NCBI GenBank assembly: GCA_015143295.1
Contig: CM026568.1
Span: 35,162,441 to 35,226,440 of the forward strand
Direction: 5' to 3'
Source of the DNA: Tetracentron sinense
Taxonomy: Eukaryota; Streptophyta; Magnoliopsida; Trochodendrales; Trochodendraceae
Length of the DNA: 64,000 nt
Shown: positions 19,608 to 30,884 of the stretch, in pieces
How the letters are laid out: each line of letters starts with the position of its first letter
Numbering within the stretch: the first letter of the stretch is position 1
The notes under the pieces: model-generated
Databases searched by the model: none
What the model was told of the DNA's origin: nothing
Seen by the model: only the letters and a program-made list of their open reading frames with translations
Translations under genes and position numbers: made by a program

Positions 19608-20767
19608 CAACCTCTTCCACCTTCATGTCCTCTTTGCTTTTCAAATTTGTTCTTGCTTTGGTTGATGGGATTTTGTTCATCTTATTGACTATTTTACTTT
19701 TCAGATCTTGTCAATGGGTTTTCTTGATTTTTGTATTTTTGTGATGCTATGAGTTGGGTGGTGTGTTGTTTTTTTGGAAGATGTTTTTGCATGTACAGTT
19801 ATCTTCATAAAAAAGAAGGAAAAAAAATCACCTCCTTGCGAGGACGGGCGTCTTGGCTCCTATTTTCTTGCCATGTGTCCCCCTTCTAACCCCATTTAAC
19901 TAATTACTACTAATTAAAACACAACCTTGGGTGATCCACCCAGGGTTCTGTTTTAATTAGTAGTAATAGGGAGATCCGATCCGTTTACTATACTCATCCG
20001 TACCAAAGGAAAAAGCCATGATCCAACATAAAACTCCCGGCTTTGGCCCGGTGGTAGGTCACATCTCTCAGATCGAGTCAACGGTTGTGGCGCTGAAACC
20101 CACCATTAGTTTTACCCTAAACCCACTAATTGGGGTTGCGGCCTAACCGTCTTATTACGAAGTCGAACACAAAAAAAGGAGAAAAAAAAAAAAAGATCAC
20201 ATCTGTACAGAGTATATACTAAATCAAATTAGGCAAGTAAAATTAAATGACAAGGGAGGGACTAGGGAGACAACAACTGCTAAGTCAAAGCTCTCACCTA
20301 TCTCCAAGCCAAGTCGTTCAGCAATTAGTTTGCAAAACATATTTACCATTGGACCGGCAGTACATTATTCACATCTTCAAAACCATATCTTCAACTTGAA
20401 AAAACATGTAAAATTGTCAAGGACCATGTCTAATTGAGTTGTGCATCCTGATTCCTGCATCATATGGAACTCACAAACCCCCCCCCCCCCCAACAATGTA
20501 ATAACCTTCTTCTTTTGTCTTGATCCCAAAACATTGGATTTAGAACAGTACATATGGTAGTACCCAACAGCAGAAAAATTACAATTCGAATACTCCACCA
20601 TCATTTGAGAGAATTGAAGATCAATAATAAGCATGTTACATAGAGATTAAATGGAACATCCACGAATGCAGATCTTCTCTTTCTCTTGGTTAGGAACTAC
20701 ACAGAAATCAGCCCTGGTAGACTTCAGCAACCTACTTTCACTAGATAACAAATACTCTATCTGAGAA
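19608..20767. other. Intergenic; 3' flank of DUF3339 and a SINE-like relic
   Basis: After the DUF3339 stop there is a T-rich 3' region. Around 20,040-20,110 the string GGCTTTGGCCCGGTGGTAGG followed by CAGATCGAGTC resembles pol III A/B boxes and may be a SINE relic. A 14-C run lies near 20,478. No gene is seen. Confidence 0.35.
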
Positions 20768-20773
20768 CAACAT

Positions 20774-20964
20774 TTAGCCACAGTTTCCCTGGTGGACTTT
20801 CAATTTGTGCATCTGTTGCTGGAGACGAACATATACAGTGATCAGATTTTTTACATTCTTAATGATGCTCATTCCTCTATCATATATTTCAACTGATTTC
20901 AAAACCACCTTTTGCTTCTGTGATTCTTCAACTAGCAGTGATGACTTCACAAAAATTTCCACGC
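20774..20964 (-). other. Possible exon of an unidentified minus-strand gene
   Basis: After a CTGCAG acceptor-like site the minus strand reads 62 codons from VEIFVKSSLLVEESQKQKVV through YVRLQQQMHKLKVHQG to a stop. The lysine/glutamine-rich, helix-prone composition looks more like a real exon than most ORFs nearby. I do not recognise it, find no partner exons, and cannot exclude chance. Confidence 0.25.
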
Positions 20965-21801
20965 TGCAGCAATGAACATTTGGGGGGTTGTTAGGTTGCC
21001 ATCTTCTAAATTAAACATTGGATAATGAGCTCATGGCACACACATTGATCATGTAAATCAGTGAACACATGAGCCAACAAGCTAAAGAGGAAGCACTGCA
21101 GGTAGTTTCAGCTGCTCTTATACAGTAAATTAGGGTGCAGATAAAACCCCATCTGTCCTGCAGCACATATTGAGAGATATGTAATATACAGCAGATTTGG
21201 ATGCAGATAAAACTACATCTTTCCTTAACCCATATTACACACACATAGAGAGAAATGTGTGAGTGTGCAAACAGATTGTTAAAATATGAAAGACAGTAAC
21301 TAACTGTTTAGAAGTGAATAGCAGATAAGGTGCACAAAGCAGCAAAATTTATCAAGTATTATAGATTTGCCCAAGACAAGGTTGTTTCAGCTCATAATAG
21401 TCCATTAAAAATACGGTTTCGGGAAATGTATTGGTCCCAAACGAAACCTATAGGTATCGGTTTCAGATGACACATAAATTTTTCTTTTAAAAAAAAATCA
21501 AATGAGTATAAACATCGTACATGAGAGACTATCAAAACCTATACGGATTGCCCATTTCGTACAGGAGACTACTAAAACCTATACATATCGCCCATTTTGT
21601 ATCGGGTTTCGACAATTTTTATTTCCATGGGTCCAGGAAAAGAAATATGACCCAAGCAACAAATCTCCATTGGAGTCTAGTTTGAATCATCATCTTCATT
21701 GGCTGATCTTTCATCTAGAGAATTGGCAACTTTGATAAAAGTTGGCCAGCAAAATACTAGTCTACCACAGGCTGCAAATGACAGTTAATAATATGTATTA
21801 G

Positions 21802-22383
21802 CATTTGAAAGTCATATGATGAGTTTATATCGAACCATGAAGCTTGATATATAGGATAGTGCTAGGCTCATAATATGTCATCTTATAATTCAAGCTTCAT
21901 ATTGACTTCCTGCAGTATCAACATTTGAAAGCCATGTGATATATTTGCATCAAAGCATGAAGGTGTATATAGGCACTGTAACAAAAAACACTGTTTTTTT
22001 TTTGTTGAAAAAAACGCGTTTTATTCGTGAATTTTGGAGTTGCTAAATGGTTCTGTGTTTAAATCACAAATTAAAAAAAAAACGGCGTTTTTCCGAATTA
22101 TTCGCGTTTTTTGCATTTTATTCGCCTTTTTTTAACGAATAATTCCCAAATTTCCCAAATTATTAAAAAAAAAATACTTTTTTAAAATATATTTTAATCA
22201 AATTGTTCCATATATTTGTATAATTATTAATTTACTTTTTATTTTTTTTTCCGAATTTTCCCGAATTTTCCGAACTTGATCCCTGCCAAATTATTCCCGA
22301 ACCCCGACTTTGTCACTATTTATATAGGAAAGAACCAACATGTCATCTTGTAATTCAAGCTTCACATCGAGTTCCCGCATGAC
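21802..22383. repeat. Tandem duplication of a 120-bp unit, second unit split by a transposon
   Basis: CATTTGAAAGTCATATGATG at 21,802 recurs as CATTTGAAAGCCATGTGATA at 21,922, a period of 120 bp. The second unit is interrupted at 21,974 and resumes after 22,320 with CATGTCATCTTGTAATTCAA, matching the second half of unit 1. Confidence 0.7.
21974..22320. mobile_element. hAT-type MITE with 8-bp target duplication
   Basis: The termini CACTGTAACAAA and TTTGTCACTATT are imperfect inverted repeats, flanked by TATATAGG at 21,966-21,973 and 22,321-22,328. The insertion splits a unit of the surrounding tandem duplication, which independently supports the boundaries. The interior has repeated CGAATTATTCGCG and CCGAATTTTCC words and no ORF. 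Confidence 0.7.
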
Positions 22384-22731
22384 CTGTCTTTGTCTTTGGA
22401 ATCTCAATATAGAAACTTGCATATTTCTCTCAAATCACATCTACCAACAATATTACTGAACAAGTAAAACTAGATATTAAAACATATGATAGTGATCCTA
22501 CACTTGAAGGGGCAATCTTATACCTGAAGGGGCTACTGTTGAAACTTGAAACCCTACAACCCCAAAACACTTCTCAGTCTCTCACACTATGCCAAACCCA
22601 AAACCTAACAGAAGAAATAAGGGAAAATAAAAAACAAATACTTGAGAAAATACCCATTAAATGATTTTGAATGAGGAGCCGGACCAACCAATTGAAAGAG
22701 GAAGACAACCCAATCAGCACCAGTGTAGTCA

Positions 22732-22798
22732 AGGTGTCTAGGCGATGCCTAGGTGATTAGCCCCGGCTAGGTTAGGCGTTGCTTAGGCGATAAATTTA

Positions 22799-22858
<60 letters not shown>

Positions 22859-23690
22859 TCCAAAAGACCAAAACTCCACACCCACTTCACAAAAACATAA
22901 AATAAAAAGTCTATTACAATCATTCATATCACATAATCAAAAACATGTTGACATAGTGGAGTATTAAGCACTTCAAAATCTGGGCCAAATACCCAAATTC
23001 GTGTCCTTGTCCATGTTACATGTATAATGTTAGGCCTTAGAGCATAAAAAATGTATTTAGAATTACAAAATGATGATTAAAGATTATGGAATATAGAAAT
23101 AATAAAAAAGCTTCATCATTTGAACCCAAGAAATAGTAAAGTATTTAAGAAGAGATTCATCATGTGCTGTCCCAACAGTGTGTATCTGCTTATCTGGACT
23201 GGAGTATGTGTATGTTTCAACCCTCAACCCATCTAATTTTCTTATTTCTAAAATTTGAGCTTCATATTGGCTTTAGAAGTATCTTGTTTGTTTTGGAAGG
23301 TACAATCTTCAGTAAATTGCCCGGGGGGTAGAGCCCATTTGCGAAGTAGGCCCAGATTACGTCGAAAACGATATTTTTAGTGAAAAAAAAATGATATTTT
23401 AAGTAAAAAAAACGATTTAGAATCTTGTTACTTCTTTATTACATGTTTATTTTATTTTTATTTTTATTGGGATTTATTGGATTTTTTAAAACAAAGAAAT
23501 AAAAGAAAAAAAAACAGCTTTTATAAGGCATAATCCCCTAGGCGACCGCCTAGATATCGAATGCCTAAGCGTCTAGGCATCGCCTAGGCGACCGCCTAGC
23601 TATTTCCGACTGCCTAATCACCTAGTCGGGCGCCCCACTCCCAAAATCGGCTAGGCGACGCCTTAACTATACTATTCAGCAGGTATTTTT
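22732..23690. mobile_element. TIR element rich in CCTAGGCG words
   Basis: The left edge TAGTCAAGGTGTCTAGGCGA and the right edge (reverse complement TAGTTAAGGCGTCGCCTAG) are inverted relatives. The ends are packed with overlapping GGCGACCGCCTAG-type palindromes (23,540-23,610). A long (AT)n tract at 22,805-22,856 and an embedded repeat near 23,314-23,360 lie inside. No target duplication could be defined. Confidence 0.5.
22805..22856. repeat. (AT)26 microsatellite
   Basis: Uninterrupted AT repeat of about 52 bp. Confidence 0.95.
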
Positions 23691-25494
23691 ATTTTCACTT
23701 TTACATTTTGTTTTCCATTTTTACTCCTCTTTATTCGAAAGATTTCTGCCATCCTTCTTGCAGCTCATCGATCTGTGAGCACCCCAAAAATATTTCTTCA
23801 TGTTTTATTTTGCCTGGCTGACATCCCATAAAAATTCAAACTTGAACAATCTTAAGATCCCTTACTGTCCAACATATCGGTCTTCTACTCTTCTTTCAAA
23901 CCCTTTAATCACTTTGTTTCTAGCCTCAACATTTTTGCTTATGTGATTGGAAGATTTTAGTAACCCATCAACTGAACTTACTTGGTCTGTTGGTCATTAC
24001 CCATCAAGGAGGCTGCCATTGAATTAAAAGGGTTGGATCACATCGGTCATTGGTAAGATATGACGAATGCAGAGCTAATGTCTCCCAATTTCAAACGAAG
24101 AAATACAAGACTTGTTTGACATTCGATTACAAACAAATTTTAAGTAGTTTTCACTAATAAAAGAGCAAATTATAATGTATTAACAAAACAAATCTCAGAA
24201 GAATTAATATGAGAACTCTTATCCTTCCTCCGTTTGCGGACTCTCGGAGATATTTCTTTCACTCCTTAACCATGTCTTATTTTCCATAAATGCATTAGGT
24301 GGGTATTCATCATCTAATCCCTCTAGGTTTATGTCAAAAATGTTCGAAAGCTTTCTTGAATAGTCATCTGTTTCGCCTAGTCATATTATCCTTATAATCA
24401 CTTTTGAAAAGCTTTTGAAAAGCCAACTGTTATTTGACTTTGATTAGTAAAATCTCTCTTAATATTCTATTTTTGATAAGTAAAATCAGAAATTGGACTT
24501 TTTAAAATTATTATTAGACTTTAAGCATGAATTAACAAAACAGTGACAACTGACATGACTCCCCGACTTAACTCAGTTGACCGATTCGAATTGAATCCCG
24601 TAGCTTTTGAGTCAAGTAAAGTTTCTGAGTTGGCAGGCTATGCTTATCGTCTTTGTTATTCCAAAATTGCCAAATCAAGTCAAAAATGTTTTCCCGACAT
24701 TTTTCTGTCTAACTCACAAGGTGAGAGCATTTCGAAAGTTTGCTATTGCTGATGGGAGATTGGACAAGGAACCACAATAATAGGATGGGTACGATAATAT
24801 AAGACCAAGAAATTCAGTTTTAAAGTTATACAAATTACAGAACCACCCCCAACAGGCAGTTCCAAGGAAAGTAAAATTAACGTCCAAAAAATTATAAAAG
24901 AAATAGGAAAAGGATTTGACCACAATTTTCTGTGAAGAATATAGTTCCACTCATGATTCCACCTACATAAAATTTCTAATATTGTTAAAAAAATAAAACT
25001 CCTACAAATATCAGCATGTTCATTTGTTTCTAAGTTATAGTAAATTCTCAATCCCTACAACTTGGTAAATCAATTACCATCAAAACATATACACAGATCC
25101 AACCGCACTCAAAGAATCCTAAGAAGCCAGGTGAGTGAAAAAAATACGATTCATCATAAAGGTGAAATCTTCTTCCGGTATGTAGAAAGAATTCTAACTC
25201 ACAGCAGACAAGAAATCCAAAAACAAATAAAGCTTCTGTAGATATCATTAAAAAAAAAAAAAACCCCAATTTAGATTAAAAATACCCAATTAGAATTATC
25301 ATAACAAAAAGAAAAATCCATATCCATATAAAAACTCACAATTACAGGATAAGATGGATCAACCGAGAACACAGCCAATTAAGAAGGAACCCATCAAAAA
25401 CATCAAACCAAACTAGAATCTTATCCAAATATCAATAAAGATTAGAAGCAAAATACAGTAAAAGAACCCTCAAATCGAAAACGGAAAAGCTCAC
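23691..25494. other. Intergenic or 3' part of the following membrane-protein gene
   Basis: AT-rich sequence with no identified coding exon. If the membrane-protein gene at 25,495-25,885 is spliced at its GT donor, its remaining short exon(s) and 3' UTR should be here on the minus strand, but I could not place them. Confidence 0.3.
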
Positions 25495-25885
25495 CAGGCA
25501 TCTCCTTCCCCGGTGGGACCGGCGCAGCAGGAGGACAAAAAATCGCCCTTCCCAATCCCGACAAATTCGAAACGATCCCCACCATGTAAAAAACCATCAC
25601 CAATCCAAGAACCCAAGGCATCAACATAAATCCAATAAAAAAGGTCACCGATCCACAAAGCATCAAAGCCAGAGAAACCCCAAGAAGCAGCGACGCAAAC
25701 CCGGCTGGAGAGACCTGCGTTGTCGTCATGGGCCGGCTCGAGGACGAAACAGATGGTGCCATGACAGGAGGAGGAGGAGGATCCGAAAAAGGGATCGGTA
25801 GGAGAGGAGATCGAAGGATGTTGAGAACCAGAGAGCAGAGCTCATTGAAAACCCTAGAATGCTGATCTTGATCTTGGCCTCTCAT
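25495..25885 (-). CDS. Small two-TM plant membrane protein, first exon
   Basis: The minus-strand start at 25,885 gives MRGQDQDQHSRVFNELCSLV, a Pro/Ser-rich linker (about residues 27-60), then two membrane segments: GFASLLLGVSLALMLCGSVT through MLMP (about 62-89) and WVLGLVMVFYMVGIVSNLSG (about 91-110), and a short tail with CPPAAPVPPGKEMP. I recall a conserved uncharacterised plant family with this layout but cannot give a function. A consensus donor ATGCCTG|GTGAGC ends the exon after codon 130 plus one base. Without splicing the frame runs to a stop at 25,442 (147 aa), and that tail is phenylalanine-rich and looks non-conserved, so splicing is more likely. The leader upstream is rich in CTTTTC/TCTCTC. 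Confidence 0.65.
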
Positions 25886-26164
25886 CTTTCGAACAAGAAA
25901 GATAAGTGAAGAGAAGAAAAGAGAAACAGAGCAGCAAAATCGAAACCGTCTTTTTATCTGTTTTGGAATTTTCTCTGATCGAAGCGACTGGATAGACTCG
26001 GAAACTCTGGTTTTTTCTTTTTCTTCTACTTTTCCATTCTCTACTCTCTCTCTTTTAACTCTTTTACTTTCCGACGGAAGCTTTTATTTGGTCCTTTGGA
26101 GCTAGTTTTTAAAAGGGGGAGAATATAAAGCAGAGAAAGATGGAAAACACGGTGATAAATACTT

Positions 26165-26395
26165 TCCCAGGGGTATTAACGGGCTGAGTTGGCTCGATTA
26201 ATAAGCAGGCCGGGCCAAACCAGCCCACTTAATAATTGGGTCGAATCGGGCCAGATTAGTCGGGCTAAGCTTGATTAGAAGCCTATTGAAACAGGCCATG
26301 GGCTTTAGACTCCAAATCCAAGCCCAACCCAGTTAATAATCGGGCTGGATAGGGTGGGATTGCAGGCCAGCCTGGCCCGGCCCATTGACACCCCT
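26165..26395. repeat. GGGCTGG/GGCCCGG-rich MITE-like repeat
   Basis: Edges CAGGGGTATTAACGGGC and GGCCCATTGACACCCCTA are inverted relatives, a common plant hAT-MITE pattern. The interior is low-complexity GGGCC/CCAGCCC. No target duplication was found, so the call is moderate. Confidence 0.45.
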
Positions 26396-28206
26396 ATACA
26401 AATACTGTCCAAATACTGTTAAGAAAATGCTACTCCAACTGAGTAGGGAGAAGTCAAAACTATTTGAATGTGGGCCACTAAAAGTAATTTAATCGTCTAA
26501 TCACAAAAGCAACTATTAATCGGCCCATTAAGTTTGGATTTTAGATGTGGCCATGTGATTGGGAGCAAGGGAGTCAACAGGCAAAATTCTGCCTAAAAAC
26601 ATCTTCTAAATGGGCTGGGTCCATTAAAAAAAAGCACAAAAATTGATGCCCAAATCCGGCCCACTGACATTCCTAATTGGAAGTAGCATGAAAAGGGGAA
26701 TGCTAGGGGGACTCTCTTGTGAGCGGACTCCACTTTTGTGTTTGAGTTGGAAGTATTGTGTCCAGATCAATGTTACTGATTAGTTGGTTCGAATTCGGGT
26801 TTACAATTCACAATTCGCCACTCTATAGTGAACCCGGTTCGCTAGTGGTAGGATGAGTTAATTCGTTTTTCGGTTTGTTTAAGTTTTTTGTTTGGTTCGC
26901 TAGCTTAATTCAGTTATATATGTACATAATTTTAATAAATTTTAACTCATATAAACAAAAATATTGGCTTAATTTTTGTAAATATTGTGAACATTCAATT
27001 AAAAAATAAAATAATATTAGAGAGAGCGAGTAGTTACCCGAAAGGATTTTGCTAGCCCCAGTCGCAAATCTTCCAAAGACACAACTGGGGCGGGCGGTTG
27101 GGGCTAGCACTCCTTTATCGGGAAAAAGAGTAAAAAACGATATTTTAATTAGTCAAAATAAAAAAAATGTGCAAGAGAGAGAGTGGTAGGTGGGGCTTAC
27201 CGAGTACTTTCTTATATTTTTCTTTTTATTAGTTTACTTGAAATGATAGTTTGACTGGTGACAAAAAAAAATGACAGCTTGACTTGTACTCGAAATGACA
27301 GTTTTGTACCTACCCCTATATGCCATTATGCTTACGGAACGTCATTGGCGCGACGTTATACACTTCCGCCGAATCCGAACTTACAACCATTTTTACATGC
27401 CTACTGGTTTGTTCAAAAAGACCAAATTGACTGAACCAAACTGGTTCGCTTCGAACCAGTTTACTGTTTGTAATAGTACCAGCGAACTAGGTAACCCGAT
27501 CGAGATCCTCCTTAGGATCGCTAAGGCAACTATAAATAATGAACGCGTCTCATGTTATCAAACATTTTATAATGTACTCTAAGGTAGCGTTGGGGATGCT
27601 TAAAGTTTTAATGCTTTATTTTAGCAATTAATCTTATTTGGGAACATATTATTCTGCACCTCTTAGCTCTTAGTTTAAGGCGTTGATAGGTCTGGTGTGG
27701 TTAAACTATCATTTTCGTGCTTAATCAGCTTTTGTGCTAAGCTCTTTTTGTTTATTAAGTGCATTAAAAATTCACTTCGGTTGTCAAGAAAACAAAAGAA
27801 AAAAGGAAAAAAATATTAATGGAAAAGAAAAGTCATTTTTGTGCAATTTTTTGTGCTTAATCAGCTTTTGTGCATTGTTTGATTGCTAAGGATAAAAAAA
27901 AGAAAGGAGATCGTGAGGAGTGAGGAGAGTGTGGTGGAGTAGGTGGCGGCAATGGAGGTAGTGGCGGGTGGAGGTGGTGATGGTGGCAATGGTAAAGTGG
28001 AGGTGATGGTGGTAAGGCTTTTTTTTGGAATGAGCGGTGGAGGTAAAAGTGATTGTGGTAGTTGGAATTCGGACAAGACATGAATTGAAGATTCCTCTTT
28101 AAATTCAAGTTTTTTAAAAGTAAAATAAAATCCTCACTTTGGAAGAATATTAGGGGTTAATTTTCTCATATTTTTTTTTCCACAAAAATTTTCATTGTAA
28201 TCAAAT
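26396..28206. other. Intergenic repeats; no gene seen
   Basis: The stretch includes a GGTTCG-rich segment (26,780-26,910) with a related inverted segment near 27,410-27,500 (GAACCAAACTGG, CGAACCAG), an 80-bp GCTAGCCCCA/TGGGGCTAGC foldback (27,051-27,109), and a purine-rich GGTGG tract (27,900-28,060). Long ORFs here are composition artefacts. Confidence 0.4.
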
Positions 28207-28514
28207 CAGTGTTGTCAGAACCGGATCGGACTGACCGGTCGAACCAGGAACCGGTCCCCTCACCGGTTCCCAAACCTCCTAAAACCGGACCTATTTAAAC
28301 ACCGATCATATTTGTGAAAACCGAAAGAACCGATTGGTTGAACCTGGAACTGGTGGTGAAAAAGGTTGAGAACAAGCCATAAATGAGTGAAAATGAGAAA
28401 TATATATATATATTTTTAATAAAAAAAAAACACAGTCGAACCGATTGAACTGGTCAAACTGGAACCAGCCAATCAGCTGATTCGATGACCGGTCCGGAGC
28501 TGCTGATAACATTG
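28207..28514. mobile_element. TIR MITE with CCGGTTC/GAACCGG interior
   Basis: The left end is CAGTGTTGTCAGAACCGG and the right end, on the other strand, is CAATGTTATCAGCAGCTCCGG. They are flanked by AATCAAAT (28,199-28,206) and AACCAAAT (28,515-28,522), a 7/8 match to an 8-bp duplication, which fits a hAT-derived element. Confidence 0.6.
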
Positions 28515-29165
28515 AACCAAATGCTAATCAGATTTCCTTTTCACTTCTTTTTCCATGCCTATTTTCTAGGGTACCAAAAAGGGTAAACGTTTTGACTACT
28601 TTTTCCATACAAATAAGTTAAATCTAATCTAAACAACCAGAATACTTTTCTATCTCTTTCTTCAAGTAAATCCCTGGCTATTGTAGACTGGAGGGCAATA
28701 GGGCAAACTATACTACCCAAACGTTGGAGCTAACAAGTTAAAAAGTTGTTCCATATGTAAGGAAAAGGTGCTAAGGCAGCTAGAGGTGTAGAAGTAAAGT
28801 GAGTTACAGATGATCCAGGCTCTGCTATCAGCTAATGGATCAGTTCATTTTTTTATCTAAAGAAATCCGATGAAGCGCCTCAATAACATTATTACAAACC
28901 AAATTACGGATAAACAGCCTCTATAAGCAAAATTATCAAAATTAAGGCAAACCCACAAATTACTGGGTTCTTACTCGCTAATCTAATCCAAAACCAAGGG
29001 ATCATTTGGCATCAATTCTGTTGATTCTCTAATTTTGGAAAAAAATAATAATTTCTAGATTCCAAAATTCTCATAATGAATTCTATGTTATGAGCTTGTT
29101 TGAAAACAGTCAGTCAAAATCCTTTTTTTGAATAATAAAAAGTGTTTGAATGAAAAAAATTAAAA
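28515..29165. other. Intergenic; nothing recognised
   Basis: AT-rich sequence without ORFs, repeats or termini that I can support. Confidence 0.4.
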
Positions 29166-29179
29166 TAATTATAGAAAAG

Positions 29180-29420
29180 TGAGGATTGAGGCGGGCATGG
29201 GTGGTGCATTGGGGTGGGGGTTGAGGCGGTGGTGACGGTGGCAGTAAGGGTGGAGGTTGTGAGGGAGGTGGTGGGGGTTGTGGTGGTAGTGGTGGGGTGG
29301 GGTGGGGTGGGGTGGGATAGGGGCGGTGGGGTTGATAGTGATGAGGGTGGGGCGGGGTCGTTGGCAATTGGGTGATGATGGTGTAGGTTGTGGAGGTGGC
29401 AGTTGGGGCGGGTAGACGTG
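29180..29420. repeat. G-rich minisatellite-like tract
   Basis: Irregular GGTGG/GGGGT repeats, with a regular core TGGGGTGGGGTGGGGTGGGG near 29,291-29,315. G-runs of four spaced by one base make the plus strand prone to G-quadruplex formation. The long proline/histidine-rich ORF on the other strand is an effect of this composition. Confidence 0.7.
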
Positions 29421-29562
29421 ATTGGACGTGTTGAAGAGGTAGTGGTTGGTTGTGTGTCAGTAGTGAGGTGAGAATTGGAGAATTTCTAAGAATTAATTTT
29501 TAATTGTGATATTTTCCCTAATTTTCTGTTTTTTTTTTTTGGTAGGACTAATTTGTTAACTA

Positions 29563-29702
29563 ACTATGTCAGGGGTTAGGACTGTCAGCAGGGTTAGAAC
29601 TCAACACATGGTGGGCGTCAACAGCCACACCAAGGACTGGAACACGAGTCTTCCCTCCCCAAATGGGAGATACACTACCACTGGGCCAAACCCATGGTGT
29701 GT
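29563..29702 (-). repeat. SINE-like tRNA-derived repeat
   Basis: On the minus strand TTTGGCCCAGTGGTAGTGTA resembles a pol III A box, and GTGTTCCAGTCC about 45 bases later resembles a B box. Read as a tRNA-derived SINE; no duplication flanks were found. Confidence 0.35.
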
Positions 29703-30124
29703 CCCAATTTTCTGTTTGAGAAGCATAAAATGCACCCAATCAGCATTTTCCATTAATTATTTCTAAGGAATTGAAAACCACTCCCCTAAACATGCTTGCC
29801 CAACTACAATAGCCCATATAAATCACTCCGATCAAACAAGCTGGACGTTCTTGAATGAATCGCCTACTCACCATCTTTCAAACTAATAACTTAAATAAAG
29901 AGAGAAAAAAACTCCATGCGATGTAAACATGAACCTACTAATTTTTATTTGTGAACCTACTCTTCTTAAAACATTTGAAACTTTGTTCGTCAGGTGAAAC
30001 CGATGTTGTAGCTAAAACTACTTCGGAGAACAGACTTTCTTGCAAAACAGGATAGCCCATTGATTGGCTTGTTCGTCTTGCTTTTTCGGAGAACTTTTTC
30101 AATGCTTCCCCTCAAAATTATTGG

Positions 30125-30545
30125 GGGCGATGACATCCCACAACCACGATGTGGGGTCATATGTTTGTAATATTTGTGAGTTTTGGCTCAAATTTTATAT
30201 ATGAGTTTTTGTTGGGAAGTCGGTATGGATCTTATCCGGATCCTTGATGACCCGGTGTATGACCCGAGTGACCTGTATTTTCGACCCGTTTTATCTTCTC
30301 GTTGTAACCCTAGATATATAAAGGGTTTTCTTTGAAGATGCCGGATAAAGGGTTTTTCGAGGGTTTTGAAAGAGGGGTTTAGAGAGAGCTTCTGTACACT
30401 ATTTTTCTCCCGTGTTCTTAGTGGATTTCTTGCCGTTTTCTTCCGTAAACATAAACACCTTGCTGAACCATGTATATCTTATCTATTTTGTGCGATTGCT
30501 AGATTTCTTATTTTCTCATTTTTTTAGATTTTTCTAAATGTTATA
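30125..30545 (+). repeat. LTR-like sequence, possibly a solo LTR
   Basis: TGACATCCCACAACCACGAT is followed by CCGG/GACCCG-type words, a TATA-like ATATATAAAGGG (30,312), a GGGTTTT-rich leader and a T-rich end, which together resemble a plant LTR. No second copy, coding region or target duplication was found, so the boundaries are estimates. Confidence 0.35.
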
Positions 30546-30753
30546 ACAATATTCAAAAAGGTTTGACTATTAAGACAGAAGGAAGAGGAATAGTTTTCTT
30601 TACAATGCTAATAATTTGTACCATAATTGAACTGCAAAATTCTACCTGTGTCCACTTCAGGATACGTTTGTGTCTTATTCTACAACTCATCTACATCTCT
30701 TATTCAAACCAAAAAAAATAAAAATAAATTTATATATCTTTATATAAGGTCCC

Positions 30754-30884
30754 AGACTTTGCTATTGAGACCGTCTTAGGGCCAAGACCGTGCTCCCTTG
30801 GAATTTCAGGTACCTGAAATCCCGTGCTTGGGGAGCACGAGATCTTGGTGGTCTCGTCCTAAGACAGTCTCAGAAGCTTTATCC
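30754..30884. mobile_element. Foldback MITE, GAGACCG family (copy 1)
   Basis: Near-complete inverted repeat: GACTTTGCTATTGAGACCGT at the left and AAGACAGTCTCAGAAGCTTT at the right, with internal TTTCAGGTACCTGAAAT at the turn. The family recurs at 32,946, 43,243 and 53,829. Confidence 0.65.

Noticed and set aside
27295-27582. 95-codon plus-strand ORF
   Set aside because: Lies in GGTTCG-type repeat sequence with no recognisable family or promoter.
27857-28108. Pro/His-rich minus-strand ORFs
   Set aside because: Composition artefacts of GGTGG-rich tracts.
29110-29367. Pro-rich 85-codon ORF resembling an extensin
   Set aside because: No SPPPP repeat register, no signal peptide; it simply reads the G-rich repeat backwards.
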